A DNA stretch of 64,000 bases from Nocardioides alkalitolerans DSM 16699 (GCF_000426525.1 NZ_KE384533.1:1218562-1282561), one strand, 5' to 3'; positions 24,127 to 32,735 are shown, numbered from the stretch's first letter. The notes: a model not told the origin generated them from the letters alone. Numbers and translations: made by a program.

Positions 24127-25173
24127 ATGGTGGGGGACCTGATGGAGGACGTCGTGCACGACATGGTGGATGTGGCGCAGCGCTGCCCGGCCTGCGGGGC
24201 CGAGATGCCGGAGGGCTTCTCGCCCGGACCCGGCGGCCGGCCCGGAGCCCGGTGCGGCCGGTGCCAGGCGTTGGAGCGTCACCGCTACCTGGCCCTCCTG
24301 CTGCGGGTGCTCGGCCCGGCGGTGGCGCGCGCCGACGTGGTGCTCGACGTGGCCCCGAGCCGCTACACGACCCGGGTGCTGACCGAGCTGGGCGTGCGTC
24401 ACGTGGTGGGCATGGACTTCGACCCGGCCGCCGACGGCCGTGACGTCTCGGTGCAGGCCAGCCTGACGCAGGTGCCGCTGGCGGCGGGCTCGGTGGACCT
24501 GATGGTCTGCTACCACGTGCTCGAGCACATCCCCGACGACGCGGCGGCCATGGCGGAGATCCGCCGCGTGCTGGCGTCCGACGGGCTGGCGCTGGTGCAG
24601 GTGCCGCTCAGCATGGACCGGCCGACCGCCGAGGACCCGGAGGCCGACGAGGAGACCCGGGTGCGCCGGTTCGGCCAGGCCGACCACGTGCGCCTCTACG
24701 GATGGGACCTCGAGGACCGTCTGCAGGCCGCGGGCCTCGACGTGGTGCGCCTGCGGTGCGTCGACCTCGTGCCCCCGTCGACCCGCGCCCGGTACGGGCT
24801 CATGGAGCAGGAGGTCACCTGGCTGGTGCGGCCCTCGAGCTCGCCCCAGGGACGGCTGCTGAAGGTCGAGGACCTCGGTGTCGCCGGGCTCGATCTCCTC
24901 GGTCGCGCCGACCTGGCCGAGCCCGCCCACGTGCGGGCCCGCGTGGAGCGTGAGCTGCGCCAGCGCCTGGCGCGTGCGGAGGCGGGTGCGGAGCAGTGGC
25001 GCACCGAGGCCGCGGCCGAGCGGGCACGTCGCGAGGCGGCCGAGGTCGCGATGTCCGCGTGGCGCGACCGGGCCGAGCGGGCGCAGGCCTCCCTCGCCCG
25101 GATCCGGGGCCTCCTGCCCGTGCGGGTCGCCCGGCGCGTGCGCCGCTCCGCGCGGTCCGTCGTCGGTCGCTGA
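24127..25173 (+). CDS. SAM-dependent methyltransferase with coiled-coil tail
   Basis: 348 residues in three parts: an N-terminal zinc-ribbon-like segment (CPACG at 20-24 and CGRC about 20 residues later); a class I methyltransferase domain (about 55-225; VLDVAPSRYTTRVL, VGMDFDP, LMVCYHVLEHIPDD, LASDGLALVQVP); and a charged C-terminal coiled coil (about 265-330; RELRQRLARAEAGAEQWRTE region). The zinc ribbon plus methyltransferase layout recalls sugar- or glycan-modifying methyltransferases, and it follows two glycosyltransferases. ATG 24142 is an alternative start. Confidence 0.8.
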   Translation: MVGDLMEDVVHDMVDVAQRCPACGAEMPEGFSPGPGGRPGARCGRCQALERHRYLALLLRVLGPAVARADVVLDVAPSRYTTRVLTELGVRHVVGMDFDPAADGRDVSVQASLTQVPLAAGSVDLMVCYHVLEHIPDDAAAMAEIRRVLASDGLALVQVPLSMDRPTAEDPEADEETRVRRFGQADHVRLYGWDLEDRLQAAGLDVVRLRCVDLVPPSTRARYGLMEQEVTWLVRPSSSPQGRLLKVEDLGVAGLDLLGRADLAEPAHVRARVERELRQRLARAEAGAEQWRTEAAAERARREAAEVAMSAWRDRAERAQASLARIRGLLPVRVARRVRRSARSVVGR

Positions 25174-25202
25174 CGCCGGGCGTCTGCCACCGCGGTGACG
25201 GC

Positions 25203-25239
25203 CCTGGCCGGGGCGGCGGGCATCGCCGCCCCGGCCAGG
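25203..25239. terminator. Strong bidirectional hairpin terminator
   Basis: Perfect 15-bp GC stem (25203-25217 with 25225-25239) and a 7-base loop between the convergent methyltransferase and secreted-protein genes. Confidence 0.75.
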
Positions 25240-25248
25240 ACCGGCCCG

Positions 25249-25608
25249 TCAGCAGCTGTAGTTGACGACCGCGTACTGCGTGTTGTTGATCTTCACCCAG
25301 CCCGGCGTCGTGCGGGAGTAGGCGATGGTGGCCGGCGGGAAGAGGTACGTCGCGCGGCACCCCGACTCGACGTAGAAGCCGTCGGCGTCGCGGAAGCCGT
25401 CGCTGATGCCGCCCGGGGAGAGGATCGCCTCGGCGCTCCACGGGTTGGCCAGGTTGTAGGTGATGAACACGGGCTGCGAGCCGACGTTCTGGACCTGGCC
25501 GCCGAAGGGCGGGACGGCCTCGGCGGACTCGGTGGGGGCGACGGCGGTGGCGCCGGCGCTCAGGGCGGCTACCGCTGCCAGGGCCGTGAGGGCGCGCTTG
25601 AAGGTCAT
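25249..25608 (-). CDS. Small secreted protein
   Basis: 119 residues with a signal peptide (MTFKRALTALAAVAALSAGA..., cleavage likely after SAEA near residue 31). The mature part of about 90 residues has aromatic and beta-rich character (VFITYNLANPW, ATYLFPPATIAYSRT) and two cysteines, one at the very C-terminus (VNYSC), which may form a disulfide. The ATG at 25608 has a GGGAGA ribosome site; the longer upstream frame was rejected. No family recognised. Confidence 0.65.
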   Translation of the reverse strand: MTFKRALTALAAVAALSAGATAVAPTESAEAVPPFGGQVQNVGSQPVFITYNLANPWSAEAILSPGGISDGFRDADGFYVESGCRATYLFPPATIAYSRTTPGWVKINNTQYAVVNYSC

Positions 25609-25820
25609 GGGGTCTCCCGAGGGTGGGGTGTCCGAGATGGTTCTCGACCGGGGTGGCCGACGCGCACCACGCAAACGACCGCCGACGACCCCGCGATGAA
25701 CCGCGCACCACGCCACGGCGACACCGGGCACAACTCGCTCCCGAGCCCATCACGGGCACCCGTGCCCAGCGGTCCGTCGCCCGCGGTGCTGCCGGCGGAC
25801 CGCTCCGCTTGACCCGTGGA

Positions 25821-25836
25821 TCGAACACGTGTTCGA
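25821..25836. promoter_or_regulatory. LexA (SOS) box
   Basis: Perfect 16-base palindrome TCGAACACGTGTTCGA. It fits the Gram-positive/actinobacterial LexA consensus CGAAC-RNRY-GTTCG at every position, with the required 4-base spacer. It ends eight bases before the ATG of a 66-codon gene. Confidence 0.75.
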
Positions 25837-25844
25837 CTGAGGTC

Positions 25845-26045
25845 ATGGTGGAGTCGGCGGGAGAGCGACAGTGGATGAAGGGCTACGAGGCCGCGCGTTC
25901 GCTGTGCCTGACCCGGGGTGCCGAGACGGCGCACCGGCAGCGGCCGCTCGGCACCGACCCGGCCTACGAGGCCGGCTGGGACTGGGGGCTGTGGGACTAC
26001 GAGGACGCCAACGGGCTGCCTCACGTCGACGACCGAGGTGCGTGA
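25845..26045 (+). CDS. Small SOS-controlled protein of unknown function
   Basis: 66 residues, no family recognised. It is polar and Trp/Tyr-rich at the end (AYEAGWDWGLWDYEDANG), with a short helix-forming start (ERQWMKGYEAARSLCLTRGAE), no signal peptide and no membrane segment. The ATG at 25845 is chosen because the perfect LexA box at 25821-25836 lies directly in front; a longer frame would place the box inside the coding region. DNA damage should therefore induce it. Its size and control recall small SOS proteins that stop division or modulate repair, but that is inference. Confidence 0.6.
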   Translation: MVESAGERQWMKGYEAARSLCLTRGAETAHRQRPLGTDPAYEAGWDWGLWDYEDANGLPHVDDRGA

Positions 26046-26170
26046 GGTCCGGGCCGCTCCGCGGCGTGGGTCGACCTGCGCGGAACGGGTGCCGGGGGGT
26101 TGCGCCGGGATCGGGGTGCGGTGAGGGTGATGTCGAGCGGCGCAGCCGACGTACGTCTCGAGGGGGTCCA

Positions 26171-27070
26171 GTGAGAGTCACCGTGCTCGGCGTGCCCAGC
26201 AGCGCTGGGGCGTACTGCGTCGGCGTCGAGCGGGCGCCCGCCGCCCTGCGGGAGGCAGGTCTCGTCGACGCGCTGCGCGCTGCAGGCGCGGAGGTCGTCG
26301 ACGCCGGCGACCTCACGACCCGCCGGTGGCTGCCGGACCGTGAGAGCCCGTTCGCACAGAACCTGGACGCCGAGGTGGCGGCCGCCGTGGAGCTCTCGAC
26401 CGCTGCGGCCGGGCTGCTGGCCGAGGGTGAGCGTCTGCTGGTGCTCGGAGGCAGCTGCACCGTCGCCCTCGGGATGTGCGCCGCGATGGCGAGCTGCGGC
26501 CAGCGCCCGCGCGTCGTCTACATGGACCGCCACCTGGACCTCAACACGCCGCACTCGACCACGGAGGGCTCGCTCAGCTGGATGGGCATGGCGCACGCGC
26601 TGGCGCTCGACGGCGCCGCGCCCGAGCTGGTCGGTGCGACCGGCCGCGTGCCGCTCCTGGATCCCTCGGACCTCGTGTATCTCGGGGCCGACGCGACGCG
26701 CGAGACCACCGGTTGGGAGCGGCAGCAGGTCGCCGACCACGGTCTCGCCGTCGTCGACCAGGCGGCGCTCTGCGCGGACCCCCGGGGCGCGGCACGCCGG
26801 GCACGCGGCGCCCTCACGTCCGGTCCGTTCGTCGTGCATCTCGACGTCGACGTCCTCGACTTCCTGGACGCGCCGATTGCGGAGAACGTGAACGGGCGCA
26901 ACAGCGGTCCCACGATCGCCCTCGCCGGCCAGGCTCTCGCCGAGCTCCTGCGGGAGCCCGACTGCTGGGGGATGTCGATCGGGCAGCTCGACCCGGCCCA
27001 CGCGACGGCCGACCCCAGTGCGCTGCCGAGGCTCGTGTCGGCGCTCGTGGCGGCGCTGGCGACCACCTAG
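26171..27070 (+). CDS. Arginase-fold (ureohydrolase-like) protein with an altered metal site
   Basis: 299 residues with the arginase/agmatinase/formiminoglutamase fold. Of the six metal ligands, D119, H121 and D123 (DRHLD) and D225, D227 (LDVDVLD) are present, but the canonical GGDHS loop reads GGSCT (93-97), so the usual His ligand is Cys96 and its preceding Asp is Ser. Many actinobacterial members of unknown substrate have a GGDC variant; this one lacks the Asp too. The GTG start at 26171 has a weak AGGGGGTCC site. Either an altered hydrolase or a non-catalytic relative. Confidence 0.78.
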   Translation: MRVTVLGVPSSAGAYCVGVERAPAALREAGLVDALRAAGAEVVDAGDLTTRRWLPDRESPFAQNLDAEVAAAVELSTAAAGLLAEGERLLVLGGSCTVALGMCAAMASCGQRPRVVYMDRHLDLNTPHSTTEGSLSWMGMAHALALDGAAPELVGATGRVPLLDPSDLVYLGADATRETTGWERQQVADHGLAVVDQAALCADPRGAARRARGALTSGPFVVHLDVDVLDFLDAPIAENVNGRNSGPTIALAGQALAELLREPDCWGMSIGQLDPAHATADPSALPRLVSALVAALATT

Positions 27071-27089
27071 TGCCGGATGTGCCGGCTCG

Positions 27090-27581
27090 TCAGAACGGCA
27101 CGGTGAGCGGCAGGACGGTGGCGTCGTACCCGGGTGCGGTGAGGAGGAGGTTGGCGACCGGGACGGGCGACTGCGACCGGTCGTCGCTGTTGATCAGCAG
27201 CAGGAGGATGTCGGACTCCTCGCCCGCGGCGAGCTCCGGGTCGTACCGGAAGGCGATCTGGCCGTCGGGGAACGTGTCGGCGTAGTTCCAGAGCATGCCG
27301 GCGACGCCGGAGAAGCTGTAGCCGTCGCCGGGATCGGGCAGCAGGGCGGTGAGGGTGCCGCCGGCGATGGGCTCGGTGCCGGTGTTGGTCACGTAGATCC
27401 CGTAGACGGTGGAGCCGGAGTCCGCGTACTCGCTGGGGCCGTCGGCTCGTCCGGCGAGGGTGGGACGTGGTTCGCCGGGGGTGCTGGCGGCGAACGCGGG
27501 GGCGGCGGCGACGACGGAGACGGCGGGCGCGGCCCACACGGATGCGCGCAGGAGGCTGCGGCGCGACGGGGTGGTGGTCAC
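27090..27581 (-). CDS. Secreted protein with Tat-type signal
   Basis: 163 residues. The N-terminus has a twin-arginine motif (SRRSLLRASVW) and a hydrophobic stretch ending AFAAS, typical of Tat export. The mature part is beta-rich with features of DUF11-like surface repeats (YGIYVTNTGTEPIAGGTL; GEESDILLLLINSDD), probably one Ig-like domain for a cell-surface or secreted adhesin-type protein. The GTG start is at 27581. It lies next to a class F sortase gene in the same orientation but has no LPxTG motif or C-terminal anchor. Confidence 0.65.
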   Translation of the reverse strand: MTTTPSRRSLLRASVWAAPAVSVVAAAPAFAASTPGEPRPTLAGRADGPSEYADSGSTVYGIYVTNTGTEPIAGGTLTALLPDPGDGYSFSGVAGMLWNYADTFPDGQIAFRYDPELAAGEESDILLLLINSDDRSQSPVPVANLLLTAPGYDATVLPLTVPF

Positions 27582-27651
27582 ACGCGGAGCATTCCAGAAG
27601 GTCCGCCGGCCCGGCGCCGATTCGGCGAAGAAGCCGGCGCCGGGCGGAAGG

Positions 27652-28275
27652 TCAGCGGACGGCCGGGACGGCGTGCACGATCACGGTGCTCTCGAAGGAG
27701 CTGCCGTTCCAGTCGCCGCACGTCATGAGCACGAGGCCGCTGGCGCCGTCGGCGCGGTAGACGTCCGCGGCCACGTCGCCGAAGTCCGCGACCGGGACCG
27801 TCTCGCTGCGCTCCACGATGAAGGCCGCGGTGCCCTCGCTCCCGGTGACCAGCACCTCGTCACCGGCCTCGACGTCGACGAGCGGGTCGAAGACCCCGTC
27901 GTCCGCCGACGCGGTGTGGCCGACGATGACGGCGTTGCCGGCCGCGCCCGGGACGGCGCCGTCACGCCACCAGCCGGTCTCGTCGAGGGCGGAGGGGACC
28001 TCCTGGGCGTTCTCGGCGGTCGTGCCGACGGGCGCCACGGGTGCGTCGACGCCGAGCTCGACGATCTCGAGCCGGGTGGGCACACCGACCGGGCCCTCGA
28101 CCAGGTCGCGCGGGGTCTCCGTCGCCGAGGGTGTCGCGGACGGTGTCGCCGACGGCGCGGCCGTCGGGGTGTCCGCAACCGGCTGCTCCTCCCGGTCGAC
28201 GACCAGGAGGAGCAGCAGTGCGGCACCGAGGAGGACGATCGCCGCGGCGACCGCTCCGAGGAGCCTCTTGTTCAT
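27652..28275 (-). CDS. Class F sortase-like protein lacking the catalytic arginine
   Basis: 207 residues: an N-terminal membrane anchor (about 6-26), a Pro/Thr/Ala linker, then a sortase domain. The catalytic His (VIVGHTAS) and Cys (VLMTCGDW) are clear. Sortases also need an Arg about 8-13 residues after the Cys; here the 23 residues after it contain no Arg except the last residue of the protein. The ATG at 28275 lies seven bases after the upstream gene's stop. Class F enzymes anchor exported proteins to the wall; activity of this one is in doubt. Confidence 0.8.
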   Translation of the reverse strand: MNKRLLGAVAAAIVLLGAALLLLLVVDREEQPVADTPTAAPSATPSATPSATETPRDLVEGPVGVPTRLEIVELGVDAPVAPVGTTAENAQEVPSALDETGWWRDGAVPGAAGNAVIVGHTASADDGVFDPLVDVEAGDEVLVTGSEGTAAFIVERSETVPVADFGDVAADVYRADGASGLVLMTCGDWNGSSFESTVIVHAVPAVR

Positions 28276-28282
28276 CGGCAGG

Positions 28283-29272
28283 TCAGAGACCCGCGGCCGG
28301 AGCCACCGTCGGGTGCGACGGCTGCGCGATGGGGGAGACGCCGGCGGGCGTGCAGGCCTGGTCGACCTCGACGAGCTCGACCTGGATCAGCTCGTCGTCG
28401 GCCGCCTCGTCGAGGTCCAGCTCGACGCCCGCGATGACGATGACGAGCTCGCCCTCGGTGGAGACCGTGCGGGTGCCGGCGGGAGCGAGCGAGAACTCGC
28501 CCTCCGCGTCGTCGCCCTCGATGTCGCCGTACACGACGTCGATCGTGACGTCGGAGATGTTGGTGATGGTGACGCCCTGGCAGACGGCGCCGGTCTCGAC
28601 GTACGTCGGGAAGCAGTCAGCGCTGACGGGGACCGGGAACTCGGTCACGGCGCCCGCGGGGAACTCGAAGCCGTCGGCCGGGTAGGCGGCGACGAGCAGC
28701 TCCTCCTCCGGCGAGGTGACGAACAGCCGCACCGAGTAGCGGCCGGGCTCGACCTCCTCGGCGGACTCGTAGACCCCGTCCTCGTCCTCGTAGAAGACGA
28801 CGGCCTCGTACAGGACGCCGGCGACCTCGGGAACGACGATGTCGCAGCCGTCGACCACGACGGGCGCGGGGGTGACGACGGTGACGGCGTCGACGACGGA
28901 GACCGTGATGGTGTCGGACGCGGTCGGGACGTTGTTCTCGGAGGCGATGATCTGGAACGTGTAGTCGTCACCGGCCTCGGCGTCGGCCGGGATCGTCACG
29001 TCGACCGTGGAGCCCACGGCCGCGGAGACCGCTGCGGCGTTCCAGCCGTCGACGACGTCGACCGCGCTACCGGCGGGGGCGACGACGAGGGTGGCGGCGG
29101 GGTCGACCGGGGTGACGTCCCAGGCGACGGAGAGCGTCGCGCCGGCCGTGGCCTCCGCGTCGTCGGTCGACCCGGCGATCGTGAACGTGTCGACGGTCGC
29201 GGCACTGGCCGGCGAGGCGACCAGCAGCGGCGCCACGAGCGCAAGGGCGGGAAGGAGCAGGAGGCGGCGCAC
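28283..29272 (-). CDS. Secreted surface protein in operon with the sortase
   Basis: 329 residues with a signal peptide (MRRLLLLPALALVAPLLVASPASAA). The body is acidic and beta-rich with two Ig-like regions (about 26-120 and 130-300), strongly enriched in Val, Asp and Glu. It ends with a compact motif PSHPTVAPAAGL rather than an LPxTG plus membrane anchor. The sortase gene starts seven bases after its stop, so they are co-transcribed, and this protein is the obvious candidate substrate. The GTG start at 29272 has no clear ribosome site. No family recognised. Confidence 0.65.
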   Translation of the reverse strand: MRRLLLLPALALVAPLLVASPASAATVDTFTIAGSTDDAEATAGATLSVAWDVTPVDPAATLVVAPAGSAVDVVDGWNAAAVSAAVGSTVDVTIPADAEAGDDYTFQIIASENNVPTASDTITVSVVDAVTVVTPAPVVVDGCDIVVPEVAGVLYEAVVFYEDEDGVYESAEEVEPGRYSVRLFVTSPEEELLVAAYPADGFEFPAGAVTEFPVPVSADCFPTYVETGAVCQGVTITNISDVTIDVVYGDIEGDDAEGEFSLAPAGTRTVSTEGELVIVIAGVELDLDEAADDELIQVELVEVDQACTPAGVSPIAQPSHPTVAPAAGL

Positions 29273-29629
29273 AGGGTTCTCGTTTCTCGTGACGACGGGC
29301 TTCGTGCCACGTCAGGCAGCGAGAAATTAACATCTCCGCGACACGGGTGTGGGCGAACGAGGAATTCCCGGACGGATTTCGGCTGCTGCGTCCGAGGATT
29401 ATCAAGAGGCGGAGAACGACGCCATGGGGGGTGGTCCCCATGCGGTCGGTTCCCGGCGTGATCGGGCGCGCAGGACCGCCTGACCTGCGCGGGAGCCTCG
29501 ACCGACCGGAGGGATCCCGGGTCGCGGTCCCGGACGGGCGCGATTCCGTCCCACCAGCTCCTCGGAATTCGCAGAGCGTTTCCCCGTCATTCCGGAGGCG
29601 CGTCTTTCCCGAGCCCGGGTGAATCGTTC
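29273..29629. other. 357-base gap without a gene
   Basis: Holds the promoter region of the secreted-protein/sortase operon. It is lower in GC near 29320-29410 and has a TTAAT-rich stretch (29321-29336) that could be the -10 on the minus strand. No convincing open frame, tRNA or terminator is seen. Confidence 0.5.
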
Positions 29630-30769
29630 TCAGCGAGCCCGCGCCGAGGCCCGTGCGCGCTCGTACACCTCCGCGTGCGCCGTCGCGACGGCCGCCCGCT
29701 GCGACCGGCGCTCCTCGACGGTGACCTGCGGGCGCGACCCGCGCTCGTACGTCGCCCGCAGCGCCGCCGCCAGCGACGGCACCGAGAGACCGTCGACGTC
29801 GAGGTCGAACTCGTCGACCGGCGCCTGCTCCGCGAAGAAGCCGCCACAGCGGGGCGCGACGACGTCGGTGCCGAGGTCGCGGCACGCCTCGAGCCAGCCG
29901 GAGTGCGTGCCGAACCGGTAGGGCAGCACCGAGACGTCGAGGGAGGCGAGCCGGGCCCAGAGCTCGTCGTCGGGCAGGTAGTCGTGGGCGCGGACCTCGA
30001 CGTACGGACGGCTGCCCGCCTCGTCGAGCAGCCCCGCCACGGCGGGGTCGTGGCGGGGTGCGCCGTTCCGGAGCACGTCGGCGTGCACGCTGATCTCGAG
30101 GGTCGCGCCGGGCAGTGCGCCGACGGCCTCGGTGAGACCGGGCAGCAGGTCGCGTGCGGCAACGTTGGCGCGCAGGCTCTTGAGGCTCACGCCCACCCGC
30201 ATCGGCGCCCCCGGCTCCCGCGGCGGCCGTCGTCGGGCGCGCCAGGGGCCGATCTCGTCGAGCGCCACGATGTGCGGGTGCGGCACGACGGTCGCCGTAC
30301 GCCCCCAGCGCTGCGCCACGACCGCCGCCGCGCCCGAGGTGAGGGTGACGACCTCGTCGGCCGCCGGCACGAGCACGTCGAGCCGGGCGTGGTGGCCGCT
30401 CGCGTCGTGCAGGTGGGGGTTGTGGAGGTCGTGCACGGTCACGACGAGCCCGCGGCGGCGCCGACGGAGCACGTCCACCAGCTCGCGGAGCTGCTCCGGC
30501 GTGCGGCTCTCGAACCCGAAGTGCACGTGCAGGAGGTCGAACGCGCCGGTCGCCGCCCAGTCGGCCTCGAGCATCCGCGGCGGCCACCACGCGCCCGTGG
30601 GGACGCCGTCGGCGTCCACCCCGGGAATGTCGGGCAGCCGGAGCGGGCCCGGACCGTCGAGCGGTGCGAGGTGACGCACGTAGGGATGGTCGGACGGCAC
30701 CGAGGCGACGGTGGGGGGCGTGGGGACCGGGGGCGTAGCGTCGTCCGGGCCGTGGGGAGGCGTCGTCAC
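29630..30769 (-). CDS. Family 4-like glycosyltransferase
   Basis: 379 residues with a GT-B layout. The N-half shows GAFDLLHVHFGFESRTPEQL and VVTVHDLHNPHLHD; the C-half shows GRTATVVPHPHIV, RVGVSLKSLRANV, the conserved DVSVLPYRFGTHSGWLEACRD-type donor loop (written here in parts: DVSVLPYRFG, then HSGWLEACRD) and a C-terminal Arg-rich helix. The GTG start at 30769 lies seven bases after a TACGCT -10 element (complement of 30777-30782), so the message is probably leaderless. Upstream continuation of the frame overlaps the divergent WcbI-like gene and was rejected. Confidence 0.78.
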   Translation of the reverse strand: MTTPPHGPDDATPPVPTPPTVASVPSDHPYVRHLAPLDGPGPLRLPDIPGVDADGVPTGAWWPPRMLEADWAATGAFDLLHVHFGFESRTPEQLRELVDVLRRRRRGLVVTVHDLHNPHLHDASGHHARLDVLVPAADEVVTLTSGAAAVVAQRWGRTATVVPHPHIVALDEIGPWRARRRPPREPGAPMRVGVSLKSLRANVAARDLLPGLTEAVGALPGATLEISVHADVLRNGAPRHDPAVAGLLDEAGSRPYVEVRAHDYLPDDELWARLASLDVSVLPYRFGTHSGWLEACRDLGTDVVAPRCGGFFAEQAPVDEFDLDVDGLSVPSLAAALRATYERGSRPQVTVEERRSQRAAVATAHAEVYERARASARAR

Positions 30770-30776
30770 CCGGCCG

Positions 30777-30782
30777 AGCGTA
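30777..30782 (-). promoter_or_regulatory. Probable -10 element of the glycosyltransferase gene (TACGCT, minus strand)
   Basis: It ends seven bases before the GTG at 30769; no ribosome site, consistent with a leaderless message. Confidence 0.5.
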
Positions 30783-30828
30783 GGTGTGCGACGCGACCCC
30801 AGCCCGAGCGACCTCCGGAGGAAACCCC

Positions 30829-31755
30829 GTGCCCCGCAGTGACGCCGAGCAGCTCCACTACGCGGGGTTCTACGCCGACCGCGCCGACACGGGCACCGAC
30901 GACCGGCCGCGGGTCGTGGTGGTGGGCAACTGCCAGGCCGAGTCGCTGCGGGTGCTGCTCGACGACGACGACGTCTCGACCGTGCGGCTCCCGCCGATCC
31001 ACGAGATCGAGGCGGACGACGTGCCGCGGCTGACCCGGCTGCTGGCGCGCACCCAGGTGCTCGTGACGCAGCCGGTGGGCGCGGACTACCGGGGGCTGCC
31101 GCTCGGCACCGAGCAGCTCGTGCGTCTCCTCCCGGCCTCGGCGCGGGTGGTGCGGGTGCCGCCGGTCCGCTACCACGGGCTCCACCCGTGGCACGTCGTC
31201 GCGCACCCGCCGGGCCTCGCCGACCCGGACCCGCCGGTCGCGGCCTACCACGACCTGCGCACCCTGGCGGTCGCGCTCGCCCCCGCCGACCGCCGCCGCG
31301 AGGACCTCCCGGTCGCCGCGCCGGCGGCCCTCCGCGCCGTCGCGGACGGCTCCGTCGCCGAGCTGCGTCGCCGGGAGGAGCTGCACGGCACCGTCGTCGC
31401 GCACGACCTGTTCGCGACACCCGCGCCGGCGCTCATGCGCACCGTCAACCACCCCGGCAACGCCGTGCTCGTGCCCCTGGCGGCCCGGGTGCGGGCCGCC
31501 GCGGGCCTCGCCGCGCGCGCCAACCGGGTCGAGCGCCCGCTGCTCGACGCCGTCCACGCCCCCGTCGAGGCGCCCGTGCTGGCGGCCCTCGGCCTCGACG
31601 ACGCCCCGCGCCCCGACTGGCGCCTCCACGGCCGCGCGGTGACCGACGAGGAGGTCGCCGCGGCCCACCTCGCCTTCTACGCCGACCGGCCCGACGTGGT
31701 GGCCCTCCTGGTCGAGCGCTACGCCCCGCTGATGCGCTCCCTCGGTCTGGGCTGA
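30829..31755 (+). CDS. WcbI-like polysaccharide biosynthesis protein
   Basis: 308 residues. The N-terminal part carries the WcbI hallmark VVVGNCQAESLR (29-40) followed by TQPVGADYRGLPLG, and NHPGN later. WcbI binds CoA and is thought to acetylate capsule sugars in Burkholderia. The GTG at 30829 has a strong ribosome site (GGAGGAAA, 30817-30824). It is divergent from a glycosyltransferase, so both likely act on a surface glycan; the crtB gene follows 65 bases downstream and could be read from the same transcript. Confidence 0.75.
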   Translation: MPRSDAEQLHYAGFYADRADTGTDDRPRVVVVGNCQAESLRVLLDDDDVSTVRLPPIHEIEADDVPRLTRLLARTQVLVTQPVGADYRGLPLGTEQLVRLLPASARVVRVPPVRYHGLHPWHVVAHPPGLADPDPPVAAYHDLRTLAVALAPADRRREDLPVAAPAALRAVADGSVAELRRREELHGTVVAHDLFATPAPALMRTVNHPGNAVLVPLAARVRAAAGLAARANRVERPLLDAVHAPVEAPVLAALGLDDAPRPDWRLHGRAVTDEEVAAAHLAFYADRPDVVALLVERYAPLMRSLGLG

Positions 31756-31820
31756 TCGAGGGGCCGAGCGGCCCGTCAGTGGGTACCTCCTCCCCGGAGC
31801 GACGGAGAGGGCGTACGGGG

Positions 31821-32735
31821 ATGCTGGGACCACGACTGCAACGGCACGGCGGCAGCGCGCCGCTGTCGCCCCACGCGGCGTACGACGAGGTGGCCGAGGC
31901 GAGCGCCTCGCTGGTGATCGACGCCTACTCCTCCTCGTTCGGGCTGGCCTCGCGCCTCCTCGCCGGCCCGGTGCGCCACCACGTGCGCAACGTCTACGCG
32001 CTGGTGCGGGTGGCCGACGAGATCGTCGACGCCCCGCGTCCCGACCAGACCCCCGACCACCAGGCCGCTGCGCTCGCGACGCTGGAGGCGGAGACGCTGG
32101 CCGCACTGCGCACTGGCGGCAGCAGCAACCTCGTCGTGCACGCCTTCGCCCGCACCGCCCGCCACTGCGACATCGAGCCCGCGCTGGTGACCCCGTTCTT
32201 CGCCTCCATGCGCACCGACCTCGAGCGCACCGAGCACGACGAGGCCAGCCTGGCGGAGTACGTCTACGGCTCCGCCGAGGTCGTCGGCCTCATGTGCCTG
32301 CGTGCGTTCCTCGTCGCCGACCGCCGTCGCGGCGCGGCGTACGACGAGCTGGCCCCCGGCGCGCAGCGGCTCGGTGCGGCGTTCCAGAAGGTCAACTTCC
32401 TGCGCGACCTGGGCGAGGACAGCGCCGACCTGGGCCGCTCCTACCTGCCCGGCCTCGACGCCGGCGCGATGGACGTGCGCGCCCGCGACCGCTGGCTCGA
32501 CGACATCGACGCCGACCTCGCGGCGGCGAGCGAGCCCCTCTCGCGGCTCCCGCGCAGCAGCCGGGTCGCCGTGCGGGCCGCCCACGACCTCTTCGCCGAG
32601 CTGTCGACCCGCCTGCGGAGGACCCCGGCGGCCGAGATCCCGCTGCGCCGCGTGCGCGTTCCCGGGCCCGTGAAGGCCCGGATCGCGGCTGGAGCCGTGC
32701 TGCGCAACGGCCACCCCCGGCCGGTGGCCCGATGA
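31821..32735 (+). CDS. crtB: Phytoene synthase
   Basis: 304 residues. Joins two geranylgeranyl diphosphates into phytoene, the first committed carotenoid step. Both Asp-rich substrate-Mg motifs are present: VADEIVDAP (about 68-76) and NFLRDLGEDSADLGRSYLP (about 193-211), with the family's YSSSFGLASRLL start. The ATG at 31821 follows GGAGAGG (31804-31810). Its stop overlaps the crtI start by four bases, so synthesis and desaturation are coupled. Confidence 0.95.
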   Translation: MLGPRLQRHGGSAPLSPHAAYDEVAEASASLVIDAYSSSFGLASRLLAGPVRHHVRNVYALVRVADEIVDAPRPDQTPDHQAAALATLEAETLAALRTGGSSNLVVHAFARTARHCDIEPALVTPFFASMRTDLERTEHDEASLAEYVYGSAEVVGLMCLRAFLVADRRRGAAYDELAPGAQRLGAAFQKVNFLRDLGEDSADLGRSYLPGLDAGAMDVRARDRWLDDIDADLAAASEPLSRLPRSSRVAVRAAHDLFAELSTRLRRTPAAEIPLRRVRVPGPVKARIAAGAVLRNGHPRPVAR

